Assembly: GCF_002797415.1 (NCBI RefSeq)
Contig: NZ_KZ454944.1
Location: forward strand, 2,808,665-2,872,664
DNA: 64,000 bases
Direction: 5' to 3'
From: Bacillus alkalisoli
Lineage (GTDB): Bacteria > Bacillota > Bacilli > Bacillales > Bacillaceae_I
Shown here: in pieces, positions 9,701 through 18,390 of the stretch
Layout: every line of letters begins with the position of its first letter
How positions within the stretch are numbered: position 1 is the stretch's first letter
Made by a program: the position numbers and the translations under genes
The notes under the pieces: model-generated
What the model was told of the DNA's origin: nothing
What the model saw: only the letters and a program-made list of their open reading frames with translations
Database searches by the model: none

Positions 9701-10499
9701 CTTACATCTGCATCATTTAGATCACACTTTTACGACTTATACTCAAGTAATATTGGCTATTCCATTTTTCTTAGCTTTCATAGGCTATTTTCTTGCCGTA
9801 ATCATTTCTAATTCAAAACATAAACGGTGGCCTTACAAACGACTTACTTTTTTTGTTCTTGGATCTCTGAGTGCTCTAGTTGCAGTTGTTGGACCAGTCT
9901 CGCAACGAAGTCACTCCGATTTTGTCTACCACATGGTCGGGCACTTATTACTAGGTATGCTGGCACCATTATTAATCGCTCTTTCTACACCAATAAAGCT
10001 GTTGCTACGAACACTTTCTGTCGATAAGGCCCGAAAACTCACATCTTTCTTAAAAAGTAGGATTTGTAAGTTTTATACAGACCCTGTGGTGACGAGTATT
10101 TTGAATGTTGGTGGTCTATGGTTCCTTTACACGACAGATTTGTTTTACTTGATGCATCAAAGTGTAGTACTTTACGTAGCAATCCATTTGCACGTATTTT
10201 TAGCTGGATATTTATTTACCATATCCATGATTTACATAGATCCGATTATGCATAGAAGATCATTTTATTATCGATCACTTGTGTTCATTTTCGCTCTTGC
10301 TGGTCATGGCATTTTATCCAAGCATATATATGCACATCCACCAGTTGGCGTAGCGCAAATTCAAACAGAAAACGGTGCCATACTTATGTATTATTTAGGT
10401 GACCTTATTGATGCAATGATTATATTTATTCTCTGTCTTCAATGGTACAATTCAACACGACCAAGGTCGATTATACAAAATAATAAGCTAGGAGTTTAA
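9690..10499 (+). CDS. ctaG: CtaG-type cytochrome c oxidase assembly factor (caa3_CtaG family)
   Basis: A 269-aa membrane protein with about seven transmembrane helices. Family marks: VYHMVGHLLLGMLAPLLIAL near residue 90, a central histidine-rich helix (YVAIHLHVFLAGYLFTISMI), and GHGILSKHIYAHPPVGV. Bacillus CtaG is needed for active caa3 oxidase. It forms an operon with the DUF2243 gene and ends in a terminator that overlaps its last codons. A Sco1 gene occurs nearby at 13.1 kb, consistent with a copper/oxidase theme. Confidence 0.85.
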   Translation: MNSNLHLHHLDHTFTTYTQVILAIPFFLAFIGYFLAVIISNSKHKRWPYKRLTFFVLGSLSALVAVVGPVSQRSHSDFVYHMVGHLLLGMLAPLLIALSTPIKLLLRTLSVDKARKLTSFLKSRICKFYTDPVVTSILNVGGLWFLYTTDLFYLMHQSVVLYVAIHLHVFLAGYLFTISMIYIDPIMHRRSFYYRSLVFIFALAGHGILSKHIYAHPPVGVAQIQTENGAILMYYLGDLIDAMIIFILCLQWYNSTRPRSIIQNNKLGV

Positions 10500-10526
10500 C
10501 TACATTAAAACCCTAGCTTTTCTTTC
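10487..10526 (+). terminator. Terminator of the DUF2243-ctaG operon
   Basis: AAGCTAGG ... CCTAGCTTTTCTTT: an inverted repeat beginning within the final ctaG codons and ending in a T-rich tract. It also overlaps the 3' end of the small convergent gene at 10505-10639. Confidence 0.75.
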
Positions 10527-10639
10527 CTATTATCTGAACACGGTTTACAAATGTGCTTATGTGTAGTTGTTTGTCCGCAATAGAGGCATTGCTTTTTCCC
10601 TTTTTTCCAAAAAAGGAGCATTGATAAAAAAACAGACAT
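10505..10639 (-). CDS. 44-aa zinc-ribbon-like peptide
   Basis: A short gene: ATG preceded by GGAGGG at good spacing, 44 codons, TAA. A hydrophobic N-terminus (MSVFLSMLLFW) is followed by a two-knuckle motif CLYCGQ ... CKPC, so a small zinc-ribbon fold is likely. It is convergent with ctaG and shares the terminator hairpin with it. Function unknown; one candidate role is metal or redox chemistry near the oxidase assembly genes (inference from position only). Confidence 0.65.
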   Translation of the reverse strand: MSVFLSMLLFWKKGKKQCLYCGQTTTHKHICKPCSDNRKEKLGF

Positions 10640-10751
10640 ATTTCCCTCCAAAATTATCTGTGTCATCCCTTACTTACTTATCATATTCTATATGTATCCA
10701 CAAATTCAACAATATTCTAATATTTTCGACAATAATTTTATTTTTCGACAC

Positions 10752-10781
10752 TTGCATAAAGAACGCGTGTTCGCATATAAT
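10752..10781 (+). promoter_or_regulatory. Sigma-A-like promoter of the WYL-type gene
   Basis: TTGCAT (10752-10757) and TATAAT (10776-10781) separated by 18 bp, about 20 bp before the GTG start and its AGGAGG site. Confidence 0.6.
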
Positions 10782-10801
10782 AATAGCAGGAGGTGATGAT
10801 C

Positions 10802-11041
10802 GTGAAAAAGTTATTAGAAAAATATTTTTATCACAATATTCCTATTGAAATGATTTACGAAGCTCGTAATGGGGAATTAACTCAAAGAGCAGTACGTATT
10901 ATTCATATTGGAGACACACACCTTATTGGCTTTTGTTATCTAAGAAAAACAAAACGGACATTTAAGATAGAAAATATTTTATCTTGTCAACGCTTGAAAG
11001 AAAAAAGTTTCACGTTATGTAATAACAACTTTTGCCTATAG
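10802..11041 (+). CDS. Small WYL-domain-like protein
   Basis: A 79-aa protein whose core, PIEMIYEARNGELTQRAVRI then HIGDTHLIGFCYLRKTKRTF and FKIENILSCQR, follows the pattern of stand-alone WYL-type beta-barrel proteins of bacilli. The start is taken at GTG 10802, 8 bp after AGGAGG; upstream in-frame starts fall inside the ribosome site. No DNA-binding domain is attached. Its ligand is unknown. Confidence 0.7.
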   Translation: MKKLLEKYFYHNIPIEMIYEARNGELTQRAVRIIHIGDTHLIGFCYLRKTKRTFKIENILSCQRLKEKSFTLCNNNFCL

Positions 11042-11116
11042 CCAAATCCCTCTCCAATATGTTAACCTGTAAAGAAACACTTTTGAACATGACACTACAT
11101 CATAGGAGGGATTGAA

Positions 11117-11665
11117 GTGAGAAACGTAACTTTATCGGATATTTTTTTACATGGAATTACCCAAAAATACTTGCAACGTTCAGGAATTGCACATGCTGTT
11201 GCAGTGACCGAGGAAGCCTTTCATTTAGCATTCAAATATAACGTAAATATAGATTTGGCAACAAAAGCAGCTCTTTTACATGATATCGGTCATTATGAAT
11301 GGTATCGTAACGGGAAGTGGGATTATGATTTATATCGTGAAAATGATATTCATGCGATTAAAGGTGCAGAGCGTGCACATAAATTGCTCATTCGCTTAGG
11401 TGAAAACTCACAAGCAGCAAAAGAAATATCAGTTGCCATACTTTTGCATACAGATTCGTATTTGCCTGAAGCACAAATTAAACGAACTCCATTACAAAAA
11501 GTAGTGAAGCATGCTGATGAAGCTGATGAGCAAAAAGGCGGAATGCATCACTATAAAAAGATGGACAAATCTACTGCCCTTGAAAAACTTCAAAAATTAG
11601 ATCAACTCATTGATGTTTATCTTCCAACACGAGAAGCAAATTCCCAAAACTTATCATCTTTCTAA
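11117..11665 (+). CDS. HD-domain phosphohydrolase-like protein
   Basis: A 182-aa soluble protein with HD-superfamily metal ligands: an early His in SGIAHAVAVTEEA, the HD pair in AALLHDIGHYEW, a later His in ILLHTDSYLP and an Asp in VKHADEAD. GTG start with GGAGGG upstream. The substrate (nucleotide or other phosphate ester) cannot be deduced. A bidirectional terminator follows. Confidence 0.8.
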   Translation: MRNVTLSDIFLHGITQKYLQRSGIAHAVAVTEEAFHLAFKYNVNIDLATKAALLHDIGHYEWYRNGKWDYDLYRENDIHAIKGAERAHKLLIRLGENSQAAKEISVAILLHTDSYLPEAQIKRTPLQKVVKHADEADEQKGGMHHYKKMDKSTALEKLQKLDQLIDVYLPTREANSQNLSSF

Positions 11666-11673
11666 ACATAAAT

Positions 11674-11697
11674 AAAAGAGGTCCTATTAACCTCTTT
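11674..11697. terminator. Bidirectional terminator
   Basis: AAAAGAGG TCCTATTAA CCTCTTT lies between the convergent HD-domain and GNAT genes and has A and T runs on opposite sides, so it can serve both. Confidence 0.75.
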
Positions 11698-11726
11698 CAT
11701 TTACATACTTATGAAATCGCTTACGA

Positions 11727-12605
11727 TTATATTTTATAACTATAATAATCATACCCACTAACTTTCCTAAATCCAACACCTTCATATAAACCAAGCGCAT
11801 TTTCATTTTTCACATCTACATCTAATCGGATTAACTTACTATTTCTCATTCTAATATGCTCTACTGTTTCTCGTAATATTTTTCTCCCTAATCCTTGTCC
11901 CCTTTTGGACTTCGCCACAGTAAATGCACTAATATAGTACGATTGTTTTTCATCTGAAACGGTCAAAGTTGCATAAACTTCATTTTCTTCATCTTTAACA
12001 ACAAATAAATCGTATCCGCTTTTATTTAAGTTACGCCTTATTAACGGTTTTACACTTTCAGGGTCCCCACCAAAATCGAAGCCATCTAGCAATAAGGACG
12101 TGACAATATCAATATCTTCCGCTTCAGTTTTCAACAATGTTATTTCAGACTCTCCAAGTATAGGAACATATTCTTTTAGTTCCATCGTGTATTCGGAAAA
12201 ACTGTAAGGTGCATCTAGTTTTTTCATTAACCCTTTTGCAGCATTTGATCTACTAGGACATACAAATAAGATTTCTTTAGCGTTTCTTTCTTTACAAATA
12301 GTTAGCCCTGAATTTAACATGGTTGAAAAAATCTTTTTTTGTCTGAAATCAGGGTGCACCATTCCTGCGATTTCAATTTTTTCACTATCAATAAAAGAGT
12401 ACAAACCTAGAAAACTTACCAATCTTAAATTCTCATATCCTAAAATAAAATATAAATGTTTTTCTTCTGCATTTTCCAACATCGAAACGTTTATACTTGA
12501 TGCAATCTCCACTTTGTCGAAGCTTTCACATCGCTCGAGTAAATGAATAACATCTTTAAATTGTTCATTATTTAAGTTGTGAGTTTGTTCAAATAGAATA
12601 TTCAA
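11727..12605 (-). CDS. Two-domain GNAT acetyltransferase
   Basis: A 292-aa protein with two GNAT folds in tandem. The N-terminal copy (about 30-150) has the acetyl-CoA loop region VHPDFRQKKIFSTMLNSG; the C-terminal copy (about 155-290) has the intact motif A VAKSKRGQGLGRKILRETV and a motif B tail NALGLYEGVGFRKV. The TTG start has AGAGGT 7 bp upstream, inside the last codons of the DinB gene, so the two are coupled. The substrate is unknown; the N-terminal copy is probably degenerate. Confidence 0.82.
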   Translation of the reverse strand: MNILFEQTHNLNNEQFKDVIHLLERCESFDKVEIASSINVSMLENAEEKHLYFILGYENLRLVSFLGLYSFIDSEKIEIAGMVHPDFRQKKIFSTMLNSGLTICKERNAKEILFVCPSRSNAAKGLMKKLDAPYSFSEYTMELKEYVPILGESEITLLKTEAEDIDIVTSLLLDGFDFGGDPESVKPLIRRNLNKSGYDLFVVKDEENEVYATLTVSDEKQSYYISAFTVAKSKRGQGLGRKILRETVEHIRMRNSKLIRLDVDVKNENALGLYEGVGFRKVSGYDYYSYKI

Positions 12606-12606
12606 G

Positions 12607-13071
12607 TTACATACCTCTAATAAGCTTTTTCATTGTGATAATAGTTCCAATATGTAATCCTTCATGATACATAGTTCTTGGTAATACTTCTCCTACTGTA
12701 CTCATTTCAAGCTCTGTAACCTTCAAAAGTTTTTCACTTAATCTATTTGAAAATGTTTCTCTTATCTTGTTTGTCTGTTCTTTTAATAAGGATAATAATT
12801 CAGAATACGTTGGTGTTTCATTTGAAAAGTGATCAGGAGTAGTTCCATAGCCAAAATATTTCTCTAAGTAATCGTAAGGCATCTCTTCTTCTAACTGGAA
12901 ATATATCCACATATATTGATCTAATAAAATATGTCCCATATTCCAATGGATATTATTTCTAAATCCTTTTGGTATTAATTCCGATTCTTCCTCTGTTACA
13001 TCTTCTAATACAAATAATAAATCTTCTCTAAATGAAACTAGCTGATTAAATAATACCTTTTCGCTTACCAT
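12607..13071 (-). CDS. DinB-family protein
   Basis: A 154-aa four-helix-bundle protein of the DinB/YfiT superfamily. The three metal-ligand histidines are recognisable: NMGHILLDQYMW, and the pair in YHEGLHIGTI. Members are metal-dependent thiol or glutathione/bacillithiol S-transferases or of unknown function. It is the first gene of a two-gene operon with the GNAT enzyme. Confidence 0.8.
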   Translation of the reverse strand: MVSEKVLFNQLVSFREDLLFVLEDVTEEESELIPKGFRNNIHWNMGHILLDQYMWIYFQLEEEMPYDYLEKYFGYGTTPDHFSNETPTYSELLSLLKEQTNKIRETFSNRLSEKLLKVTELEMSTVGEVLPRTMYHEGLHIGTIITMKKLIRGM

Positions 13072-13087
13072 AAATTCTCCCCCAAAT

Positions 13088-13115
13088 AAAAAACACTCAA
13101 TAATATGAGTGTTTC
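13088..13115 (-). terminator. Terminator of the sco gene
   Basis: Minus strand AAACACTCATATTATTGAGTGTTTTTT: an 8-bp stem and T run after the stop of the Sco1-like gene. Confidence 0.8.
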
Positions 13116-13137
13116 TACAAATAATATAATATTCCTT

Positions 13138-13728
13138 CTATTTGTTTCCCTTTATTTTCTTAATACCTTCTTCAATTAACTCCACTTCCAAATCAGTTCC
13201 ACTATAACTTTCTCGCGCAAATCCATCCTTGTCTATAAGATACATTGCGGTAGTATGTGTAAATTGATTACTACCTTCAATCTTTGCAGCTGGAACTAAA
13301 AAAGAAATGTTAGCAAATCGTTCAATTTCTTGTTGCGTATAGCCAGTAACAAAATCCCAATTTGAAAAGTCGGCATCAAATAAATTACCATACTCTATAA
13401 GCTTATCAGGCGTATCATACTCAGGATCAATACTAAAAGATACTATTCTCACATCTTCCAAACCAACTTCTTTCAGATGACGTTGCACTCGTGCCATATT
13501 AGCAGTCATCGGAGGACAAACCGTATCACAGTTTGTAAAGATAAAGTTTGCTAACCAAACCTCCCCTTTAAGTTCACCTGTTTGAAATGTAGTCCCCTGT
13601 TCATTTACACCTTCAAGCTCTCTTACTTCAAACTTCATATTAAAAATATCATCTAAGTTTATTTCTTCTTTTTGTTGGCAAGCTGTTAACAATACTAGTA
13701 AAAGAAATAGTCCCCATTTTTTCTTCAT
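13138..13728 (-). CDS. Sco1/SenC-family copper lipoprotein
   Basis: A 196-aa membrane-anchored thioredoxin-fold protein that helps load the Cu-A centre of cytochrome c oxidase. The signal peptide ends in lipobox LLTAC; the copper motif CDTVCPPM (CxxxC) and the distal His of FTHTTAMYLID are both present, so a functional metallochaperone is expected. Start ATG 13728 follows GGGAGG; an upstream GTG lies within that ribosome site. Monocistronic with terminators on both sides. Confidence 0.92.
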   Translation of the reverse strand: MKKKWGLFLLLVLLTACQQKEEINLDDIFNMKFEVRELEGVNEQGTTFQTGELKGEVWLANFIFTNCDTVCPPMTANMARVQRHLKEVGLEDVRIVSFSIDPEYDTPDKLIEYGNLFDADFSNWDFVTGYTQQEIERFANISFLVPAAKIEGSNQFTHTTAMYLIDKDGFARESYSGTDLEVELIEEGIKKIKGNK

Positions 13729-13744
13729 TACATATCCTCCCACA

Positions 13745-13785
13745 AAAGAGGTGTCAAAGGCTATTATAGCCTGACACCTTTTTGT
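13745..13785 (-). terminator. Terminator of the SsuABC-type operon
   Basis: Minus strand AAAAGGTGTCAGGCTA ... TAGCCTTTGACACCTCTTTT: a long stem directly after the substrate-binding protein gene. Confidence 0.85.
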
Positions 13786-13789
13786 TGTG

Positions 13790-14779
13790 TTAACGATTCA
13801 CAAAACTAGTATCAATAAAGTTTGCGAAATCTGGTTTTTCTGTTAAGAACTTAAGGTCGAATGAAGAGTTTGCAAATTCTTGAACAACCTCTGCATCTAC
13901 TTCATATGTGAAACGAATACGTTCCCATGCACTATCAACGATTTCACGTGATAATTCATGATTTGTCGTTTCTTTAATAGATTTAATTGCAATTTCTTTT
14001 GCTTCTTCTGGATTTTCTTCAATGAATTTTACAGATTGAAGATGTGCTTCCATTAACTTTTCTACAAGATGTTGTTTTTCATTAATTAATTTTCCGCTTG
14101 TAACAAAAATCGTGTTCGGTAATGTTTCACCGTAAGAGATTTCATTACTATCTACAATGATGTTAGCTCCAAATTCAATGGATAATACAGACGCCCATGG
14201 CTCAGGGACCGCTGCTGCTTGAACACGACCAGTTTCAAACATTCCACCGTATTGAGCAGGGTTACCAGTTACATGTTGCATCGAACCACCAATACGAGAA
14301 GAAGTTAGGCCGAAATCTTTTAAGAAAGTTTCCATCTGAACATCATGTGTACAACCAATTCCAGGTGTAATAAATGTAGCTCCATCTAAACCTTCAATAG
14401 AAGTAATTCCACTTTCTTTACTTGCAATTATAACAGTACCACCTGATGAAGCACCTGCAATTACTTTTACGTCTGCTCCACTTGCATAGTTGTTCATCGC
14501 TGGTCCTGGTCCTACTAATCCACCATGAATTTCGCCAGTTTTTAACGCTGTCATAAATGCTCCACCGTCAGGGAATGTTTTGTATTCAACAATTACATCT
14601 TCCCCCAATGCCTTTTCATACATTTCTTTTTCTTTTGCTACCATTGCAGGTACGTGATCTATATTAGGAAAGTACCCAATGATAATTTTTTCTTTTCCAT
14701 CTCCACTAGAGCCACAACCAGCTAAAACCCCAAGTGAAATTAACAATACAATACTAAGCTGAATCAACCTTTTTCTCAT
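13790..14779 (-). CDS. ABC importer substrate-binding lipoprotein (SsuA/NMT1 type)
   Basis: A 329-aa extracytoplasmic solute receptor with lipobox VLAGC (lipidated Cys22). The NMT1/SsuA-like fold is recognisable from IIIGYFPNIDHVPAMVAKEK, HGGLVGPGPAMNNYASG and QAAAVPEPWASVL. The family binds sulfonates, taurine, nitrate or pyrimidine precursors. Sulfonate use would fit the proximity of methionine genes, but the ligand cannot be read from sequence. Last gene of the ATPase-permease-receptor operon. Confidence 0.88.
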   Translation of the reverse strand: MRKRLIQLSIVLLISLGVLAGCGSSGDGKEKIIIGYFPNIDHVPAMVAKEKEMYEKALGEDVIVEYKTFPDGGAFMTALKTGEIHGGLVGPGPAMNNYASGADVKVIAGASSGGTVIIASKESGITSIEGLDGATFITPGIGCTHDVQMETFLKDFGLTSSRIGGSMQHVTGNPAQYGGMFETGRVQAAAVPEPWASVLSIEFGANIIVDSNEISYGETLPNTIFVTSGKLINEKQHLVEKLMEAHLQSVKFIEENPEEAKEIAIKSIKETTNHELSREIVDSAWERIRFTYEVDAEVVQEFANSSFDLKFLTEKPDFANFIDTSFVNR

Positions 14780-14800
14780 CTCTTATTCTCCTTTTCAACT

Positions 14801-15556
14801 CTATTGGTCTAAGCCCCAACGACGAGCAACATTTTTCTCGATTCGTTGGAAAAATAAAAAGTCAACAATTGTACCAATAACACAAATGATAATAATAATA
14901 CCGAATACTAAGTCCATTTTTGAAAACTCAGCTGCATATTTAAGGGAATACCCTAATCCAGGACCCATACTTAATAATTCAGCGGCCATTAACGCACGCC
15001 ATGCAAATGCCCAAGCAAGTCTAATACCTGTTACTGCATAAGGGACCGATGCAGGTAAAATTACTTTCCAAAACATTTCAAAGCTAGATACTCCCATTGT
15101 CGAAGCTGCTTTTATATAGAGAGGAGGAACGTTTTTAATTCCTGTTCTCATATTAATCGTCATTACTAAAGTACCACCAAGTGTCACAATAAACGTGATT
15201 GCTGTTTCGCTAAAACCAAACCACGTAATTGCAAGTGGTAACCAAACAATACTAGGAACACTTTGTAAGGCAAGAACAAGTGAACCAACTGTTTCATCAG
15301 CCGTTTTGGACTTTGCAAACCAAATACCAAGAACAGTACCAATCAAAATGGAAAGGCCCAATCCGATTAATAGTCGCTGGAAACTTGCTGCTAATGCGTG
15401 AACTAATGTCATGTCTCTAAAGCCTATATAAATAGCAGGAAAAACATCGGTTGGCTTAGGCATAATGTAAGGCGGCCAACCAATCATTAACACGGCGATT
15501 TCCCATACTACGAATAACGAGACGAAAAAAATGACTCGTTTCATCCATGTCTTCAT
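14801..15556 (-). CDS. ABC importer permease (SsuC/TauC type)
   Basis: A 251-aa inner-membrane permease with about six helices and the binding-protein-dependent EAA loop at the cytosolic interface with the ATPase (KAASTMGVSSFEMFWKVILP). It overlaps the ATPase stop by 4 bp. Works as a dimer with the neighbouring receptor and ATPase to import an oxyanion-like organic solute. Confidence 0.9.
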   Translation of the reverse strand: MKTWMKRVIFFVSLFVVWEIAVLMIGWPPYIMPKPTDVFPAIYIGFRDMTLVHALAASFQRLLIGLGLSILIGTVLGIWFAKSKTADETVGSLVLALQSVPSIVWLPLAITWFGFSETAITFIVTLGGTLVMTINMRTGIKNVPPLYIKAASTMGVSSFEMFWKVILPASVPYAVTGIRLAWAFAWRALMAAELLSMGPGLGYSLKYAAEFSKMDLVFGIIIIICVIGTIVDFLFFQRIEKNVARRWGLDQ

Positions 15557-16326
15557 ATCTTTAACTCCTCTTGAACAACCTTTTCGATTTCTTTTTGTAA
15601 TAAACTACTAATCTCGCCTTCTAGTTTTACGACACGTTCGTCTGTACGTAAGCGAGGACGATCAATATCCACTGTAATATCTGCAATGATGGAACCTGGT
15701 CGGGTACCCATTACTAAAATTCGATCGGAAAGCTTAATAGACTCATAAATACTATGTGTAACAAACAAAATTGTTTTTTTCGTTTCTAACCAAATTGTTT
15801 CTAATTCTTGCTGCATTCGCAATCTTGTTTGCTCATCTAATGCTCCAAAAGGTTCATCCATTAATAAGACGGTTGGGTCCATTGCCAATGCTCTCGCGAT
15901 TGATACCCTTTGTTGCATACCACCTGATAATTCATGAGGGTACTGCTTTAAGTTTGAGCTAAGCTGGACCATTTTTAAGAAATGATGTGCTCTCTCCACT
16001 TTCTCCTCTTTGTTTTTGCTATCTCGAACAGCGAATAGTACGTTTTCTTCTACAGACATCCAAGGGAAAAGTGCTGCTTGTTGGAAAACCATTCCACGGT
16101 CTTTTCCTGGTTTCGTTATAACCGAGTCTTGTAATCGGATTTCTCCAGTAGTTGGTTTTGTTAATCCTGCTACTATAGAAAGTAACGTTGATTTACCACA
16201 TCCTGAAGGACCTAATATAGAGACAAACTCCCCTTCTTCTATTGTTACATCAATCGGAGAAAGAACGGTTTGTATTTTTCCTTGATTTTCAAATTGCTTC
16301 GTTATATTAGAAAGTTGTAAAAACAA
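15553..16326 (-). CDS. ABC importer ATPase (SsuB/TauB type)
   Basis: An ATP-binding subunit with Walker A GPSGCGKST, signature LSGGMQQRVS, Walker B VLLMDEPFGALDE and switch His in FVTHSIYES. The start is placed at TTG 16326, 9 bp after AAGGTGG; a GTG three codons upstream (16335) abuts the ribosome site and is the alternative. First gene of the operon, behind a near-consensus promoter with a palindromic operator candidate. Confidence 0.9.
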   Translation of the reverse strand: MFLQLSNITKQFENQGKIQTVLSPIDVTIEEGEFVSILGPSGCGKSTLLSIVAGLTKPTTGEIRLQDSVITKPGKDRGMVFQQAALFPWMSVEENVLFAVRDSKNKEEKVERAHHFLKMVQLSSNLKQYPHELSGGMQQRVSIARALAMDPTVLLMDEPFGALDEQTRLRMQQELETIWLETKKTILFVTHSIYESIKLSDRILVMGTRPGSIIADITVDIDRPRLRTDERVVKLEGEISSLLQKEIEKVVQEELKI

Positions 16327-16382
16327 CTGGAACACCCACCTTTCATTTAATTCATATATGTTTAATCGGAATTATAAATTAT

Positions 16383-16410
16383 ATTATATACGATATGTCG
16401 CATACGTCAA
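16383..16410 (-). promoter_or_regulatory. Sigma-A promoter of the SsuABC-type operon
   Basis: Minus strand TTGACG (16405-16410) and TATAAT (16383-16388) with a 16-bp spacer. Confidence 0.75.
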
Positions 16411-16419
16411 TATATTGAC
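16406..16419. promoter_or_regulatory. Candidate operator: perfect palindrome on the -35 box
   Basis: GTCAATATATTGAC is a perfect 14-bp palindrome that overlaps the -35 hexamer of the importer operon, the position expected for a repressor site. Which regulator binds is not known; a sulfur regulator is a reasonable guess given the importer type. Confidence 0.5.
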
Positions 16420-16464
16420 AATTAATCAGATTATTTTTTCTTTCAGTTTGATACAGGCCACCAA

Positions 16465-16740
16465 GACCTTTTCACCTCAGTTTTTAGTAGGAAAACGGTC
16501 TTGAGAACGTCTCCCATGACCCTTTTCGCCTCAATTTCTATGGTAAACGGTCTTGAGAACGTTTCCCATGACCCTTTTCGCCTCAATTTCTATGGTAAAC
16601 GGTCTTGAGAACGTTTCCCATGACCCTTTTCGCCTCAATTTCTATGGTAAACGGTCTTGAGAACGTTTCCCATGACCCTCTTCCCCTCAATTTCAATGGT
16701 AAAGGGTCTTGAGCAATACCGCCAAGACCCTTCTCACCTA
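16465..16740. repeat. 52-bp tandem array between divergent operons
   Basis: Units starting GACCCTTTTCGCCTCAATTT begin at 16518, 16570, 16622 and 16674 (exactly 52 bp apart), with degenerate copies at 16465 and 16726. The inner copies are nearly identical. Units are contiguous, with no unique spacers. It fills most of the gap between the importer promoter and yjcH. Apparent reading frames in it are low-complexity artefacts. Confidence 0.9.
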
Positions 16741-16954
16741 ATACACAAAGTAAAACTGTCATAGGCACGCACGAAACCGCCCTCAGAAAGCTAGTATCTG
16801 CAGTGAACATCAACTATTAACAATAGAATTAAATCCCATAGAAATTTGCTTAATATTCTTACAAAATCGCCTACTCTTCATTTTGAAATTAATTATGATA
16901 TGATAGCAGTAAAGCGCTGCCAAAGTTAACTTTTCAGCTAGGAGGAAATAAAAA

Positions 16955-17680
16955 GTGGAAAATATAAAAGGACAAATCGAAGAAAGAATTTTATATAGCG
17001 ATGCATTAAAAGAAGACATGACTTTAATGATCTATAAGCCAGCTAACTACTCACCCTTATATAAATATCATGTATTAATTGCTCAAGATGGCCAAGATTA
17101 TTTTTCAATGGGGCGAATTGCAAGTTTAGCTGATGAGTTATTAGGAAATAAAGAAATACAAAATATTATTATCATTGGCGTTCCTTATAAAGATGTGCAA
17201 GACCGCAAAGAAAAGTATCATCCTAAAGGCTCTAAACATAAAGGATATTTACGATTTTTAGGTCATGAGTTAACTTCCTATTTAGACAAAGAATTTCCTA
17301 CTTATCAAATGGGAATGGGACGCGGTTTAATTGGAGACTCTTTAGCAGGTACTGTTTCTTTATTAGCTGCACTGCACTACCCTAATACATTTGGAAATGT
17401 CATTTTACAATCGCCTTACGTGAATAACTACGTGTTAGATAAAGTGGGGGAATTTAACGAAACACATCTTTTAACGATGTACCATGTTATTGGTACAGAA
17501 GAAACAGACGTTAAGACCACGGATGGAAAGACGAAAGATTTTGTCATTCCAAATAGAGATTTACATAAGTTAATGAAGGAAAAGAACTTTACAATATCCT
17601 ATGAGGAATTTGAAGGTGACCATACATGGACATATTGGCAACCTGACTTGCGTAAAGCACTTAAAGTAATATATCGCTGA
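16955..17680 (+). CDS. yjcH: YjcH-type esterase family protein
   Basis: A 241-aa alpha/beta-hydrolase of the esterase-D-like family. The nucleophile motif is GDSLAGTVSLLA (GxSxxG-like), with a likely acid in VIGTEETDVKT and the His of FEGDHTWTYWQP. GTG start with AGGAGG 9 bp upstream. Substrate unknown. Gene order yjcH-yjcG-yjcF is as in B. subtilis. Confidence 0.82.
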   Translation: MENIKGQIEERILYSDALKEDMTLMIYKPANYSPLYKYHVLIAQDGQDYFSMGRIASLADELLGNKEIQNIIIIGVPYKDVQDRKEKYHPKGSKHKGYLRFLGHELTSYLDKEFPTYQMGMGRGLIGDSLAGTVSLLAALHYPNTFGNVILQSPYVNNYVLDKVGEFNETHLLTMYHVIGTEETDVKTTDGKTKDFVIPNRDLHKLMKEKNFTISYEEFEGDHTWTYWQPDLRKALKVIYR

Positions 17681-17864
17681 TTACTCTGCATCATTTTCGA
17701 ATGTTCTGATATCTTCGCTACCTTTTTTTCATTAATTAAGCTAAAATAATATTAAATAGGTAGGAAATTAATTATTTCCTTCGAATTATTAAAAGAGCAA
17801 GTTTCATAATGTACGATTACAATACGAAAAACAAATACTAAGTTTATTATCAGGAGGGATACAC

Positions 17865-18386
17865 ATGAAATATGGAATCGCTATTTTTCCATCAAAAAAA
17901 TTACAAGATTTTGCCAACTCATACAGAAAGCGATATGACCCTCATTTTGCTTTAATACCACCACATGTAACGGTTAAAAATACGTTTGAAATTGCGGAGG
18001 ATGACATGAAGTCTGTTACGGAACAACTTCATGCTATTACGAAGAATATTGCACCATTTACTTTGTCTATCTCGAAAGTTAGTTCTTTTTCACCGGTAAA
18101 CAATGTTATCTATTTAAAAGTAGAGCCTCATGTAGAGTTGTTAGAATTACATGAAAAATTGCATGAGGGTGAAGGGTATTTCACAGACAACCGTGAGTAT
18201 GCGTTCGTTCCACACATTACAATTGGCCAAAAGTTATCAGATGATGAACATTCCGATGTATTAGGTGCATTAAAAATGTCAGATATTCAGCATGAAGAAA
18301 CGGTAGACAGAGTTCACCTTCTATACCAATTAGAAGACGGAATGTGGACAGTTTATGAGACTTTCCGCTTTGGAAAGGACTGCTAA
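17865..18386 (+). CDS. yjcG: YjcG, 2'-5' RNA ligase/phosphoesterase superfamily protein
   Basis: A 173-aa two-histidine phosphoesterase-fold protein. Both HxT/V motifs are present: [10 protein letters not shown] (His34) and VPHITIGQ near residue 115. Family members hydrolyse cyclic or 2'-5' phosphodiesters; the substrate in bacilli is not known. AGGAGGG precedes the ATG. Followed after 4 bp by yjcF. Confidence 0.87.
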   Translation: MKYGIAIFPSKKLQDFANSYRKRYDPHFALIPPHVTVKNTFEIAEDDMKSVTEQLHAITKNIAPFTLSISKVSSFSPVNNVIYLKVEPHVELLELHEKLHEGEGYFTDNREYAFVPHITIGQKLSDDEHSDVLGALKMSDIQHEETVDRVHLLYQLEDGMWTVYETFRFGKDC

Positions 18387-18390
18387 TACA

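Noticed and set aside
10567-10848. 93-aa plus-strand frame
   Set aside because: It lacks a ribosome site and overlaps the better-supported zinc-ribbon gene and the promoter of the WYL-type gene.
16465-16740. Possible CRISPR array
   Set aside because: Units are contiguous and near-identical with no unique spacers, and there are no cas genes in the window.
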